Origin: JANNHP01 sp031404455
GTDB taxonomy: Bacteria; Planctomycetota; JAJSAM01; JAJVHW01
NCBI GenBank assembly: GCA_031404455.1
Contig: JANNHP010000311.1
Span: 1 to 24,309, forward strand
Length of the DNA stretch: 24,309 nucleotides
Reading direction: 5' to 3'
A program made the translations under genes and the position numbers. The notes beneath the pieces are model-generated. The model was not told the DNA's origin, did not search any database, and saw only the letters and a program-made list of their open reading frames with translations. Of this stretch, positions 1 to 7,392 are shown piece by piece (within the stretch, counting starts at the first letter, position 1; each line of letters starts with the position of its first letter).

Positions 1-325
1 GCAGATCAGCGGTGCGCTCGTATCCACCGCGGGCGACGCATGCGTCGCCCCTACAGGTGAGATGCCTCGCTTTGAATTGCGGTTGATCGACCTCACTCGC
101 GCGGGCCGCGCCCCCTTCCCGAAGGAACGATGGTTCGTCAAGGACGCTGCCGCCCTCTGGCACGGACTCCCAAAGCCGCCCGTCACGCGGACCGACGCCG
201 TCCGCTGGCTGCGCGAGTACTTCCGGATCGACCGTCTCGACGCGCGGGCGAAACGCTTCGCGCGGCGCGTCGCGGCGAAGGAACGGCGCATCGCCGCGCG
301 TCAGGCGCGCAAGGCGAAGCGATGA
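1..325 (+). CDS. C-terminal end of a WaaP/Kdo-family lipopolysaccharide kinase (5'-truncated by window)
   Basis: The frame is open from base 2 to the TGA at 323-325, so the gene enters from outside the window and the ATG at 62 is internal. The visible end carries hallmarks of the LPS core sugar kinase family (Kdo/WaaP, protein-kinase-like fold): a hydrophobic LIDLTRA strand corresponding to the family's IDLhRA metal-binding region, RWFVKDAAAL, then VTRTDAVRWLREYF, and a basic helical tail. Family members phosphorylate inner-core heptose or Kdo on the cytoplasmic face of the inner membrane. The catalytic HRD-type loop would lie upstream and is not seen. Residues encoded by about bases 11-60 do not look like kinase sequence and include a 20-bp palindrome. 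The stop overlaps the next start (ATGA, 322-325), so the two genes are translationally coupled. The family call rests on motif recognition only. Confidence 0.72.
   Translation, partial: QISGALVSTAGDACVAPTGEMPRFELRLIDLTRAGRAPFPKERWFVKDAAALWHGLPKPPVTRTDAVRWLREYFRIDRLDARAKRFARRVAAKERRIAARQARKAKR
31..50. repeat. Perfect 20-bp palindrome inside a coding frame
   Basis: GGGCGACGCATGCGTCGCCC equals its own reverse complement. It is followed by CTACAGG, giving the half-site look of the dispersed GTAGGGGCGAC...GTCGCCCCTAC palindromic elements that occur in many bacterial genomes. It sits in frame, without a stop, between the expected catalytic loop and the LIDL strand of the kinase fragment. No second copy is seen in the window. 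Confidence 0.6.
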
Positions 326-1470
326 AGGTCGGCGTCGTGATCGACCGCTTCGACCCGGCGAAGGGCGGCGCGGAGCGCGCGCTCGCCGATCTCGTCCGCG
401 CGGCGATCGCGGCGGGCCACGCCGTCGCCGTCTACGCGATGTCGGCCGCGGACGGCGCGCCCGGACGGTTCCATCGCGTGACGGTGCCGCCTTCGCCGCG
501 CGGCATGCGCGACGCCGCGTTCGCGAAGCGCGCGGTCGCCGCGGCCCGGAAGGACGCCTGCGACGTCGTCCTCGGGGTCCGCCACGTCACCGGCGTCGAC
601 GTTTACTGGCCGCACGGCGGCGTCCATGCGGAGACGCTCGCGGCGGTCGAGCGATCGAAGGGGCGAGCCCTCGGCGCCGTCTCGCGCGCGCTTCACGGCT
701 TCTCTCCGAAGCAACGCGCGCTCCTCGCGCTGGAGCGCCGCTTCTTCGAGAGTCCTGGCCGCGCGCGGATCTGGTGCGTCTCGGACCTCGTGCGCCGCGA
801 GATCCTCGCGCGATGGCCGGACTGCGCGCCGCTCGTCGAGGTCCACCGCAACGGCGTGGACTTGGACGCGTTCCACCCCGGCCTTCGCGACGAACACCGC
901 GCGCGGATTCGGCGCGAGTTGAAGATCCCGGACGAGCCACCCGTCCTCCTCTTCCTCGGCGGCGCGTGGCGGCTGAAGGGCTGGCCGGTGCTGCTCGACG
1001 CGCTGAAGCGTCTGCGCGGCGAGAAGTGGGTGTGCGTCGCCGCGGGCGTCCGCCACGAGCCCGCCGCGCGGTCCGCGGCACGCGCCGGGCTCGGCGATCG
1101 CGTCCGCGTGCTGCCGCGGCACGACGCGCGCTCGCTCTACGGCGCGGCCGACGTCTTCGTCCAGCCGACGTGGCGGGACCCGTGCTCGCTCGCGACGCTG
1201 GAGGCGCTCGCGTGCGGTGTGCCGGTCGTGACGACGTACGCGAACGGTGCCGCCGAAGCGGGCGCGGCGGTCAGCGTCGTCGCGGCGGGGGATGCGTCCG
1301 CGATCGCGGCGGCGGTCTCGGAGCGTCTCTCGGAACTTCGCGACGCGAAGACCGCTGCGTCGGTGCGCCGCGCGGCGCGCGAGTCGGCGCCGTCGTCTCG
1401 GGAGTGGCTGCGTTCGCTGCTGGACGCGCTCGGGCGGGCTACTTCTTCGGCGCGGGGGCCGTGCCGGTGA
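322..1470 (+). CDS. Glycosyltransferase family 4 (WaaG/RfaG-like), LPS core or surface glycan
   Basis: A 382-residue GT-B glycosyltransferase. The N-terminal domain opens with MKVGVVIDRFDP and GGAER, as in WaaG-like LPS core glucosyltransferases, and has YWPHGGVHAET at about 96-105. The C-terminal nucleotide-sugar domain begins near VLLFLGGAWRLKG (208-220). The donor-binding signature is at 286-302: DPCSLATLEALACGVPV, an Asp-x7-Glu variant of the usual Glu-x7-Glu. I chose the ATG at 322 because the protein then begins exactly at the Rossmann strand and the start overlaps the kinase stop (ATGA); an earlier in-frame start at 130 would add a basic extension read out of the kinase gene. The pairing with a WaaP-like kinase points to LPS core assembly at the cytoplasmic membrane. 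Donor and acceptor cannot be read from sequence. Its 3' end overlaps the convergent gene by 32 bases. Confidence 0.85.
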   Translation: MKVGVVIDRFDPAKGGAERALADLVRAAIAAGHAVAVYAMSAADGAPGRFHRVTVPPSPRGMRDAAFAKRAVAAARKDACDVVLGVRHVTGVDVYWPHGGVHAETLAAVERSKGRALGAVSRALHGFSPKQRALLALERRFFESPGRARIWCVSDLVRREILARWPDCAPLVEVHRNGVDLDAFHPGLRDEHRARIRRELKIPDEPPVLLFLGGAWRLKGWPVLLDALKRLRGEKWVCVAAGVRHEPAARSAARAGLGDRVRVLPRHDARSLYGAADVFVQPTWRDPCSLATLEALACGVPVVTTYANGAAEAGAAVSVVAAGDASAIAAAVSERLSELRDAKTAASVRRAARESAPSSREWLRSLLDALGRATSSARGPCR

Positions 1471-2740
1471 TGACCGTCCCCTCGATGCACTTCCAGAGCA
1501 TCTCCTTCTCTGCGGGCTCCGCCCCGAGCCGGATGATCGCGTCGATGTAGATGATGTTCTTGTCGACCTTCGCGAGGTAGTAGCGGCGCTCCACCGAGCC
1601 CCAGGACTTCTTCACGCCGTCGCCGTCGCCGAGGCCGCGCACCACGGTCCAATCGGTCTTGCCGATCTTCTTCTCCTCGACCGTGGGCGGCTTCGCCTCA
1701 TCCATGACGAGCTGCTTCTTGAACGTGTCGTTGATGACCCAGTCCACGAAGGCCTTGATGTCTTTCGGGCTGCTCTTCGCCGGGTTGTGGATGGTGAAGT
1801 AGACCTTCCCCATGAGGTATGCCGGGTCGTCCGGCTTCGTGTACGACAGCGCCACCCTCGGCCCCGGGTAGTCCGCCTTGCTGAACTTCCACGAGTCGCC
1901 GTCGGGCTTCTTGATGGAGAACCCGTAGGCCTCGTCCTTGTACTCGCTGAGGCTCGACGGGTCGCCCTGCGCCGCCTCGGCAGGCGCAGGCGCGTCGGGG
2001 TCGGGGAACGTGAACGTCTTCGAGTTCGTCGTCCAGTACGCGCGCCACGTCACGGCGTCGGCGATCTCCTGACCGGTGAGGTCGAACAGCGTGGCGAGGA
2101 TCTGCGTCTTCGCCTTGCCCTCGATCTCGTAGGTCTCGGTGCTCTTGCCCTTGCCGCCTCCGCCGCCGCCCTGCCCGCCGGCGCGCGAGTCCGTCGCCTC
2201 GAGCCACTTCAAGAGCTGCTCCACGACCGGCTTCTCGGGGACCGTTCCGTAGGCCGCGATCGCCAGCGTGGCGTAGTCGGCGTTCGTCGAGATGAACTTC
2301 TTCACGACGTCCTCGAGCGCCTTCAGCGCGGTCTTGCTCCGGTACGCGGCGACAGACGCCAGCACGCCCTTGTAGACCTCGGGCCGGCCGTCCTTCTCGT
2401 CGCGCAGGTCCTTGTCGTCGAGCTTCGTGATGAGCCACTTCAGGAGCTCGGGGTCCTTCCGGTTCGCGATCATCCGCATCGCCTGGACCGCGATCTTGTC
2501 CTTCTTCGAGCTCTTGAGGTCCTTGATCGCCGCGAGGACCTTCGGGTCGCCCGAGTCCTTCAGCTCCTGCATCTTCGCGATGCACTTGCCTTCCTCGCCG
2601 GCCTTCTCGAAGTTCTTCATCGCAGTGATCTGGTCGTCGATGGCGTCGGCGCGCGTCTCCGGCGCGACGGCGAGGGACGCGGCGAACACGGAGAGGCCGA
2701 GGGCCAGAGTGCGGGCGAGGCGGCGGAACGTCGTGCTCAT
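1439..2740 (-). CDS. Secreted HEAT-repeat-like protein of unknown function
   Basis: A 433-residue exported protein. Residues 1-33 form a signal peptide: basic MSTTFRRLAR, a hydrophobic core, and a likely cleavage after ADA. Residues about 35-185 are short amphipathic helix pairs in HEAT/PBS-lyase style, such as DPKVLAAIKDL and DPELLKWLITKL. A glycine-rich linker (about 187-198) follows, then LTGQEIADAVTWRAYW (221-236), reminiscent of the segment that closes HEAT arrays in planctomycete exported proteins. The C-terminal part (about 265-425, from YGFSIKKPDG) looks like a separate beta-rich domain that I do not recognise. The start at 2740 is supported by AAGGAG ten bases upstream and by the signal peptide; the longer frame to 2872 would put about 44 unrelated residues before it. 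Function unknown; a protein-protein scaffold outside the cytoplasm is plausible. It is transcribed away from the methyltransferase operon. Confidence 0.8.
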   Translation of the reverse strand: MSTTFRRLARTLALGLSVFAASLAVAPETRADAIDDQITAMKNFEKAGEEGKCIAKMQELKDSGDPKVLAAIKDLKSSKKDKIAVQAMRMIANRKDPELLKWLITKLDDKDLRDEKDGRPEVYKGVLASVAAYRSKTALKALEDVVKKFISTNADYATLAIAAYGTVPEKPVVEQLLKWLEATDSRAGGQGGGGGGKGKSTETYEIEGKAKTQILATLFDLTGQEIADAVTWRAYWTTNSKTFTFPDPDAPAPAEAAQGDPSSLSEYKDEAYGFSIKKPDGDSWKFSKADYPGPRVALSYTKPDDPAYLMGKVYFTIHNPAKSSPKDIKAFVDWVINDTFKKQLVMDEAKPPTVEEKKIGKTDWTVVRGLGDGDGVKKSWGSVERRYYLAKVDKNIIYIDAIIRLGAEPAEKEMLWKCIEGTVITGTAPAPKK

Positions 2741-2790
2741 GGTGATGGGGCTCCTTCGGGAGGGCTTCCTGGGCTTGTCGGCCCGCAACG

Positions 2791-2796
2791 AGCATA
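2791..2796 (-). promoter_or_regulatory. Probable -10 element (TATGCT) of the HEAT-protein gene
   Basis: On the minus strand TATGCT lies about 50 bases before the start codon at 2740, leaving a short leader that carries the AAGGAG site. The same hexamer precedes moxR at 18708. No convincing -35 box is seen. Confidence 0.4.
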
Positions 2797-2818
2797 CCAA
2801 GCCCCCTCGCGCCGACAG

Positions 2819-2824
2819 TACGAT
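2819..2824 (+). promoter_or_regulatory. Possible -10 element (TACGAT) of the methyltransferase operon
   Basis: TACGAT fits the TANNNT pattern seen before other first genes here. It ends eight bases before the proposed TTG start at 2833, whereas the better cases have exactly six. It lies in the 92-base divergent gap shared with the HEAT-protein gene. Confidence 0.3.
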
Positions 2825-2832
2825 CGCATCCC

Positions 2833-3549
2833 TTGCGTCTACGCTCGATCCTGCCTCGCGGACTTCGGTCACGCCTCGACCTGCACAGGACGGCGGTGTC
2901 CCGATTCGTGGACCGCGCGGCCGCGGGCGTTCCCGCCGGGGAACGCGTCCTCGACGCCGGGGCGGGCGAGGGACCGTATCGCGCGCGGCTCGGTCACTGC
3001 CGGTACGTGGCTCTCGACGACCGCCGCGGCGACCGCAAGTGGGACTATCGCGGACTCGATCTCGTGGGCGATCTCCTCCGCATGCCCGTGAAGGACGGCT
3101 CGGTCGGCGCCGTGCTCTGCACCGAGACGCTGGAGCACCTCACCGACCCGGAACTCTTCCTGAAGGAGACGGCGCGCGTGCTCCGTTCCGGCGGGCGCCT
3201 CTACATGACGGCGCCGCTGCAGTTCCGCGAGCACCAGGAACCGCACGACTACTTCCGCTACACGCGCCACGGGATTGCGCTCCTCCTCGGGCGCGCGGGT
3301 CTCCGCGCCGAGTCGATCGAGCCCGAGGGCGGGTACTTCGCGTTCCTCGGCGACAAGATCCAGCCCGCGCACCGGCACCTCTTCCGGAAGGACCGCGCGC
3401 TCGTGTGGAAGATCGTGTTCCTCGTCCTGCAGCCGTTCTCGATGCTCTTCTTCACGGTGCTCGCGCCGGCGCTCTGCATCCTCCTCGACCCGCTCGACCG
3501 CGAGCGCCGTCACACGACGGGGTTCCTCGTCACCGCGGTGAAGCCGTGA
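2833..3549 (+). CDS. Class I SAM-dependent methyltransferase of a glycan operon
   Basis: A 238-residue Methyltransf_11-type enzyme. Motif I is VLDAGAGEGPYR at about 40-51, which binds S-adenosylmethionine. Later come GDLLRMPVKDGSVGAVLCTE with ETLEHLTDP, and the post-motif strand GGRLYMTAPL. HDYFRYT is typical of methyltransferases in polysaccharide clusters. A hydrophobic stretch near 190-215 may contact the membrane. The start is uncertain: no ATG is available, TTG at 2833 is the most upstream reasonable choice, and a GTG at about 2890 would also keep motif I. The stop overlaps the next GTG (GTGA, 3546-3549). Its place ahead of two glycosyltransferases suggests it methylates a sugar or lipid-linked glycan. 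Confidence 0.75.
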   Translation: MRLRSILPRGLRSRLDLHRTAVSRFVDRAAAGVPAGERVLDAGAGEGPYRARLGHCRYVALDDRRGDRKWDYRGLDLVGDLLRMPVKDGSVGAVLCTETLEHLTDPELFLKETARVLRSGGRLYMTAPLQFREHQEPHDYFRYTRHGIALLLGRAGLRAESIEPEGGYFAFLGDKIQPAHRHLFRKDRALVWKIVFLVLQPFSMLFFTVLAPALCILLDPLDRERRHTTGFLVTAVKP

Positions 3550-4544
3550 AGCTCGTGGTGCTCTGCGACGACGCGCACGGCCCGGTCGTGCGGCACCGAT
3601 TCCGTGCCGCCGAGACGGCGCTGACGGCGGCGGGGTTCGACGACGTCCGTTACGCGGAGATCCCGAAGCGACTCGTCGCGCGCCTCGCGCTCTTCCGGAC
3701 GCTGCGCGACGCGGACGTGGTCGTGCTCTCGCGGAAGCTGTTCACCTGGGCCGAATTCCGCGCGGCGCGGAATTCGGTTGAAAGGCTCATCTACGACATC
3801 GACGACGCGGTCATGTTCCGAGACCCGTTCCGCGGCGAGCCGGTGTCGCACGTGCGGCGTCGGCGGTTCCGGCACACCGTGAGGACCGCGGACCTCGTCA
3901 CAGCGGGCAACCCGTACCTGCTCGAACTCGCCGCCGAGGACGCGCCGGACACGCGCCGCGCCCTCGCGCCGACGCCGGTGGACACCGACCGCTTCTCGCC
4001 CGGATCCGCGAAGCACGCAGGCTTCCGCGTCGGGTGGATCGGATCTCGCTCGACGCGCGGGTATCTGTCGCTCGTCGGCGATGCACTTCGGCGGGTCTGC
4101 GAATCGCGCCCCGGCACCGTGATCGCCGTGATGGCCGACGCGGCGCCGTCGCAACTCGCCGGACTTCCCGTCGAGTTCACGCCTTGGAGCGAGGCGGGCG
4201 AGGTGGCGTTCCTTCAGTCCCTCGACGCGGGTCTCATGCCGCTCTCCGACGATCCCTTCAGCCGCGGGAAGTGCGGCTTCAAGCTGCTCCAGTACATGGC
4301 GTGCGGCGTTCCCGCCGTCGCGAGCCCGGTCGGCGTGAACGTCGAGATCTGCGACGACGGACGGACGGGGCACCTCGCCGCGACTCCTTCCGACTGGGAG
4401 TCCGCGCTCGTGCGGATCGCGGAGTCTCCGGCGACTGCTCGGGAGATGGCCGGCCTCGCGCGGACCCGCATCGAGGAGCGCTGGTCGGCGCGTGTCCTCG
4501 GCCCGGCGTTCGCCGCGGCGATCGCGGAGTGCGCGCGGACGTGA
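3546..4544 (+). CDS. Glycosyltransferase, GT4-like (GT-B fold)
   Basis: 332 residues from a GTG start that overlaps the methyltransferase stop. The N-terminal half begins MKLVVLCDDAHGPVVRHRFR and contains LIYDIDDAVMFRDP, a motif common in this group of surface-glycan glycosyltransferases. The C-terminal domain starts near FRVGWIGSRSTRGYL and ends with the donor site SRGKCGFKLLQYMACGVPAVAS, in which the usual acidic pair of Glu-x7-Glu is replaced by Lys and Gln, a variant seen in related GT4 enzymes. It should transfer a sugar from a nucleotide donor on the cytoplasmic side during O-antigen or exopolysaccharide assembly. The 3' end overlaps the GT2 gene by GTGA (4541-4544). Specificity cannot be read. 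Confidence 0.8.
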   Translation: MKLVVLCDDAHGPVVRHRFRAAETALTAAGFDDVRYAEIPKRLVARLALFRTLRDADVVVLSRKLFTWAEFRAARNSVERLIYDIDDAVMFRDPFRGEPVSHVRRRRFRHTVRTADLVTAGNPYLLELAAEDAPDTRRALAPTPVDTDRFSPGSAKHAGFRVGWIGSRSTRGYLSLVGDALRRVCESRPGTVIAVMADAAPSQLAGLPVEFTPWSEAGEVAFLQSLDAGLMPLSDDPFSRGKCGFKLLQYMACGVPAVASPVGVNVEICDDGRTGHLAATPSDWESALVRIAESPATAREMAGLARTRIEERWSARVLGPAFAAAIAECART

Positions 4545-5485
4545 CGGCGACGATCGCGATCGTCGTCGTGTCGTTCGAGACGCGCGAGGCGACGCTGCGC
4601 TGCGTGGCGAGCGCGCTCGAGCACGGCGCGGTTCCGGGTCACGCGGCCGTGGTCGTCGTCGTGGACAACGCCTCGCGCGACGGCACCGCGGATGCGGTCC
4701 GCGCCCGTTTCGGCAATGGCGTCGTCGTCGTCGCCAACCAGCGCAACCTCGGGTTCGGCGCGGCCGCGAACCTCGGCGCGGCGCGCGTGCCGGAGGCCGC
4801 GTGGATCCTCGTGCTCAACGCCGACACCGAGCTGACGCCGGGAGCACTCTCGAGTCTCGTCGCGGAGGGCGAGGCGCATCGCGACGCCGCGATCCTCGGG
4901 CCGACGATCGTCGGAGACGACGGACGCCCGCAACTCTCCGTGCGCGGCCACCCGACGCGACTCGCTCTCCTCCATCAGCACACCGCACTTCGCTTCCTGC
5001 GCATCGGAGCCCGTGCCTATTCCGTCTATCGAACTCCGCCGTCGTCGGAGGAGTTCGTGGTGATGGGCGCCGCGATGCTCGTCCGCGGCCGCGACTTTCT
5101 CGAACTCGGCGGCTTCGATCCGAGGTACTTCCTCTACTTCGAGGACGCCGACCTCTGCCGGCGCGCGGCCCTGGCGGGCCGCGGCGTCCGGTTCGTCCCG
5201 GCGGCGACCGTTCGGCACGCGGGGGGATCGAGCGCCGACCACGACCGCGAGCGGGCGCTGACGTGGTACTTCGTCAGCCTCCTCACCTACGTCGAACGCT
5301 GCCACGGACGGAGCGCTGGGACCGCGTTCCGCCTGGCATTCAAGCCGCTGCTCGTTCTGAAGCTCGCGACCGACGCGGTGCGCGACGCACTCGGAGCCGC
5401 CGTCGGGCGCAAGGGCAAAGCCGAGGAACTGCGCGTCGCCGGGCGGTTCGTCGTCCGCGGGCTGTGGACGGTGCTGCGCGCCTGA
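4541..5485 (+). CDS. Glycosyltransferase family 2 (rhamnosyltransferase-like)
   Basis: A 314-residue GT-A enzyme with the order expected for WcaA/RfbF-like GT2 proteins: an IAIVVVSFETRE start strand, VVVVVDNASRDGTAD (UDP/dTDP-sugar site), RNLGFGAAANLGA, the DXD-like LVLNADTELTPG (about 90-101) and the acceptor-side FLYFEDADLCRRA. The combination of NLGFG and EDADLCRR is typical of rhamnosyltransferases, but the sugar is an inference. The C-terminal helices (about 255-314) may associate with the membrane. The GTG start is fixed by its four-base overlap with the preceding stop. It is the last gene of the methyltransferase, GT4, GT2 operon, and only nine bases separate it from the convergent cupin gene. 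Confidence 0.85.
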   Translation: MTATIAIVVVSFETREATLRCVASALEHGAVPGHAAVVVVVDNASRDGTADAVRARFGNGVVVVANQRNLGFGAAANLGAARVPEAAWILVLNADTELTPGALSSLVAEGEAHRDAAILGPTIVGDDGRPQLSVRGHPTRLALLHQHTALRFLRIGARAYSVYRTPPSSEEFVVMGAAMLVRGRDFLELGGFDPRYFLYFEDADLCRRAALAGRGVRFVPAATVRHAGGSSADHDRERALTWYFVSLLTYVERCHGRSAGTAFRLAFKPLLVLKLATDAVRDALGAAVGRKGKAEELRVAGRFVVRGLWTVLRA

Positions 5486-5494
5486 CGCGTCCGT

Positions 5495-5860
5495 TCAGCC
5501 GTCGGCGCCGACGTTCGTTCGGTCGCCGGCCGTTGAAGGTGCGGAGATGACGAGGACGACCACTTCCTTGTCCGACGCGTTCGCGAACCGGTGGACGACG
5601 CCCGGCGGCACGTGGACGCCCTGACCTGCGCCGAACGTCACCGACGAGCCGTCGAACTCGAGCTTGGCCGTTCCGGAGAGGACGAAGAAGAACTGCCGCG
5701 CGCGCCCGTGGAAGTGCCGGACCTCGCCCGCCCCGGCCGGAACACGCTCCTCGATGACGCTGAGGTCCGGGAGCGAGAGCAGTCGCCACCCGTCGCACAC
5801 GCCGCCCCAGGCGTAGTGCTCGGCCGTCGATGGCGAGATGGCTTCGGCTCGGTGCGTCAC
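5495..5860 (-). CDS. Single-domain cupin protein
   Basis: A 121-residue cupin beta-barrel. Motif 1 reads HFHGRARQFFFVLSG: two metal-ligand histidines are present but the usual glutamate is glutamine. Motif 2 is VPPGVVHRFAN, with the third histidine and the closing Asn. Gln at that place occurs in a common small cupin subgroup with an ARQFF motif, so it is not evidence of decay. Substrate unknown; the fold serves as a dioxygenase, isomerase or small-ligand sensor. The GTG start at 5860 overlaps the stop of the MocR gene (GTGA), so the two are coupled, and the cupin may act on or sense the metabolite that the regulator controls. Confidence 0.82.
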   Translation of the reverse strand: MTHRAEAISPSTAEHYAWGGVCDGWRLLSLPDLSVIEERVPAGAGEVRHFHGRARQFFFVLSGTAKLEFDGSSVTFGAGQGVHVPPGVVHRFANASDKEVVVLVISAPSTAGDRTNVGADG

Positions 5861-7329
5861 AGCGCCGCCGCCATCCGCCGCACGCCCTCGCGGATCTCGC
5901 CGTCGCGCAGTGCCGCGAAGTGGAGCCGCACGTTCGGGATCGCGCGACCGTCCCGAGTGAACGCCCTGCCCGTCCGCAGCACCACGCCCTTCTCCCGCAC
6001 GCGGCGGGCCCACGCCTCGACGTCGACCTCCGCCGCGACATCCGCCCACAGCGCCATCCCCCCCGACGGGACGCGGAAGGAGAGCACGCCCGGGAGATGC
6101 CGCTCGAGCGCGCCGGTCAGGACGTCGCGCCGCTGCCGGTAGAGGCGCTGCATTCGGTACAGATGGCGGCGGACGGCGCCGTCCTCCATCAGCGAGGCGA
6201 CCGCCGACTCCGTCACGAAGTCGCCCTGACGGTCGATCTGCGCACGCCGCTCGGCGATGCAGGCGATCAGCGCGCGAGGCGCCACCACGTATCCCAGCCG
6301 GATCGCCGGCGCGAGCGTCTTGGACATCGTGCCGAGGTACACGACCACCCCGTCGCGATCGGCGCTCGCCATGGGCAGGATGGGCCGCCCTTCGTAGTGC
6401 ATCTCGTGGTCGTAGTCGTCCTCGACGACCGCGAAGCGGTGACGCCTCGCAGCGTCGAGGAGCCGGATGCGGCGCTCGGGCGAGAGCGTGACGGTCGTCG
6501 GATACTGGTGGTGGTGCGGAGTCACGTAGACGGCGCGGAGGCTGCGTGTTCGCAGGTGGGCTTCGATCGCGCCGACGTCCACGCCCTCGTCGTCGACCGG
6601 GATGCTCACGAGGCGGGCGCCGGCGTTCTCGAACGCCTTCCACGCCGGTGCGTAGCCGAGCGACTCCACCGCGACGAGGTCGCCGGGACGGACGAGCGCC
6701 TGCGCGACGAGCGTGAGGCCCATCTGGCTCCCGCGGACGACGATCAGGTCGTCCGCGGTGACCGCGAGCCCGCGACGGTCCGAGAGGAGCGCCGCCAGCG
6801 CCTCGCGGAGCCGCAGGTGCCCTCTCGGATCTCCGTAGCTGAGCAGTCGCGCGCCGCCGAGGCGGAGCTGACGGCGAAGCGCCCGCGCGTACTCGGCCAC
6901 GGGGAACTCGCGCAGATCGGGCGACGAGCCGGCGAAGTCCAGCGTGCCGGACGGCGGCGCGACGTGCCGCCGCGGGTCGTTCGGCGCTTCGTCGAACGCG
7001 AACGCCGGGCGCTCGGGAACTCCCGCGCGGACGCGCAGAGCTCCCGTCTCGCGGCGGTGCGCCGGGTCGGGGAGCGAGGTCGTGACGAACACGCCGCGCG
7101 CCGGGCGCGCCACGACCCAGCCCTGCGTCCGGAGCTCGCGGTAGGCCGCGGTGACGGTGTCGCGATCGATCCCGAGCGTCTTCGCGAGCGAACGCGCCCC
7201 CGGGAGCTTCGCGCCGCGGCGGAGCCGGCCGCGCCGGACGTCGTGGGACACCGCCTCGGCGATCCGCACGAAGAGCGGCGTGCGGGCGCGCCGGTCGTCG
7301 ATGGCGATCGTCGGTGCCCACTGCGCCAC
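5857..7329 (-). CDS. MocR/PdxR-type GntR regulator with aminotransferase-like domain
   Basis: 490 residues, normal for the family. Residues about 18-82 are a GntR winged helix (PLFVRIAEAVSHDVRRGRL, RSLAKTLGIDRDTVTAAYREL, GWVVARPARGVFV). From about 125 on it is a type-I PLP aminotransferase fold: LSYGDPRGHLRLREAL, VVEDDYDHEM (302-310, acidic residue for the PLP ring nitrogen) and GTMSKTLAPAIRLGY (333-347), whose Lys337 should form the Schiff base. Such proteins bind PLP or an amino-compound adduct and control neighbouring genes. The GTG start at 7329 is supported by GGAG seven bases upstream. It is divergent from the flavin split-barrel gene, a common MocR layout, so autoregulation plus control of 7393-8605 is likely. 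PdxR (pyridoxal synthesis control) is one option, but no pdxS/pdxT is nearby. Confidence 0.88.
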   Translation of the reverse strand: MAQWAPTIAIDDRRARTPLFVRIAEAVSHDVRRGRLRRGAKLPGARSLAKTLGIDRDTVTAAYRELRTQGWVVARPARGVFVTTSLPDPAHRRETGALRVRAGVPERPAFAFDEAPNDPRRHVAPPSGTLDFAGSSPDLREFPVAEYARALRRQLRLGGARLLSYGDPRGHLRLREALAALLSDRRGLAVTADDLIVVRGSQMGLTLVAQALVRPGDLVAVESLGYAPAWKAFENAGARLVSIPVDDEGVDVGAIEAHLRTRSLRAVYVTPHHHQYPTTVTLSPERRIRLLDAARRHRFAVVEDDYDHEMHYEGRPILPMASADRDGVVVYLGTMSKTLAPAIRLGYVVAPRALIACIAERRAQIDRQGDFVTESAVASLMEDGAVRRHLYRMQRLYRQRRDVLTGALERHLPGVLSFRVPSGGMALWADVAAEVDVEAWARRVREKGVVLRTGRAFTRDGRAIPNVRLHFAALRDGEIREGVRRMAAAL

Positions 7330-7377
7330 TGGAGGTCTCCATTTGTGTGATCTGGAGGGTTGAGCCCCTCCGGAGGG
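7329..7377. promoter_or_regulatory. Possible MocR operator: spaced GGAGG direct repeats and a 12-bp palindrome
   Basis: In the 63-base divergent gap, CTGGAGG occurs at 7329-7335 and 7352-7358, and CCGGAGG at 7370-7376. CCCTCCGGAGGG (7366-7377) is a perfect palindrome, and GGAGGG at 7354 can also pair with CCCTCC at 7366. MocR-type regulators often bind direct repeats in divergent promoters. The first copy also serves as ribosome-site-like sequence on one strand, so part of the pattern may be coincidental. Confidence 0.35.
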
Positions 7378-7380
7378 CGA

Positions 7381-7386
7381 TACCTT
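7381..7386 (+). promoter_or_regulatory. TANNNT -10 element (TACCTT), leaderless spacing
   Basis: TACCTT is followed by exactly six bases and then the ATG at 7393, placing the expected transcription start at or next to the start codon. TTGAGC at 7360-7365 is a possible weak -35 box with 15-base spacing. Confidence 0.45.
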
Positions 7387-7392
7387 GCCGCG

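Noticed and set aside
1247..3091. 614-residue open frame on the plus strand
   Set aside because: Antisense to the HEAT-repeat gene, which has a signal peptide and ribosome site; the plus frame is Arg/Leu/Val-rich shadow.
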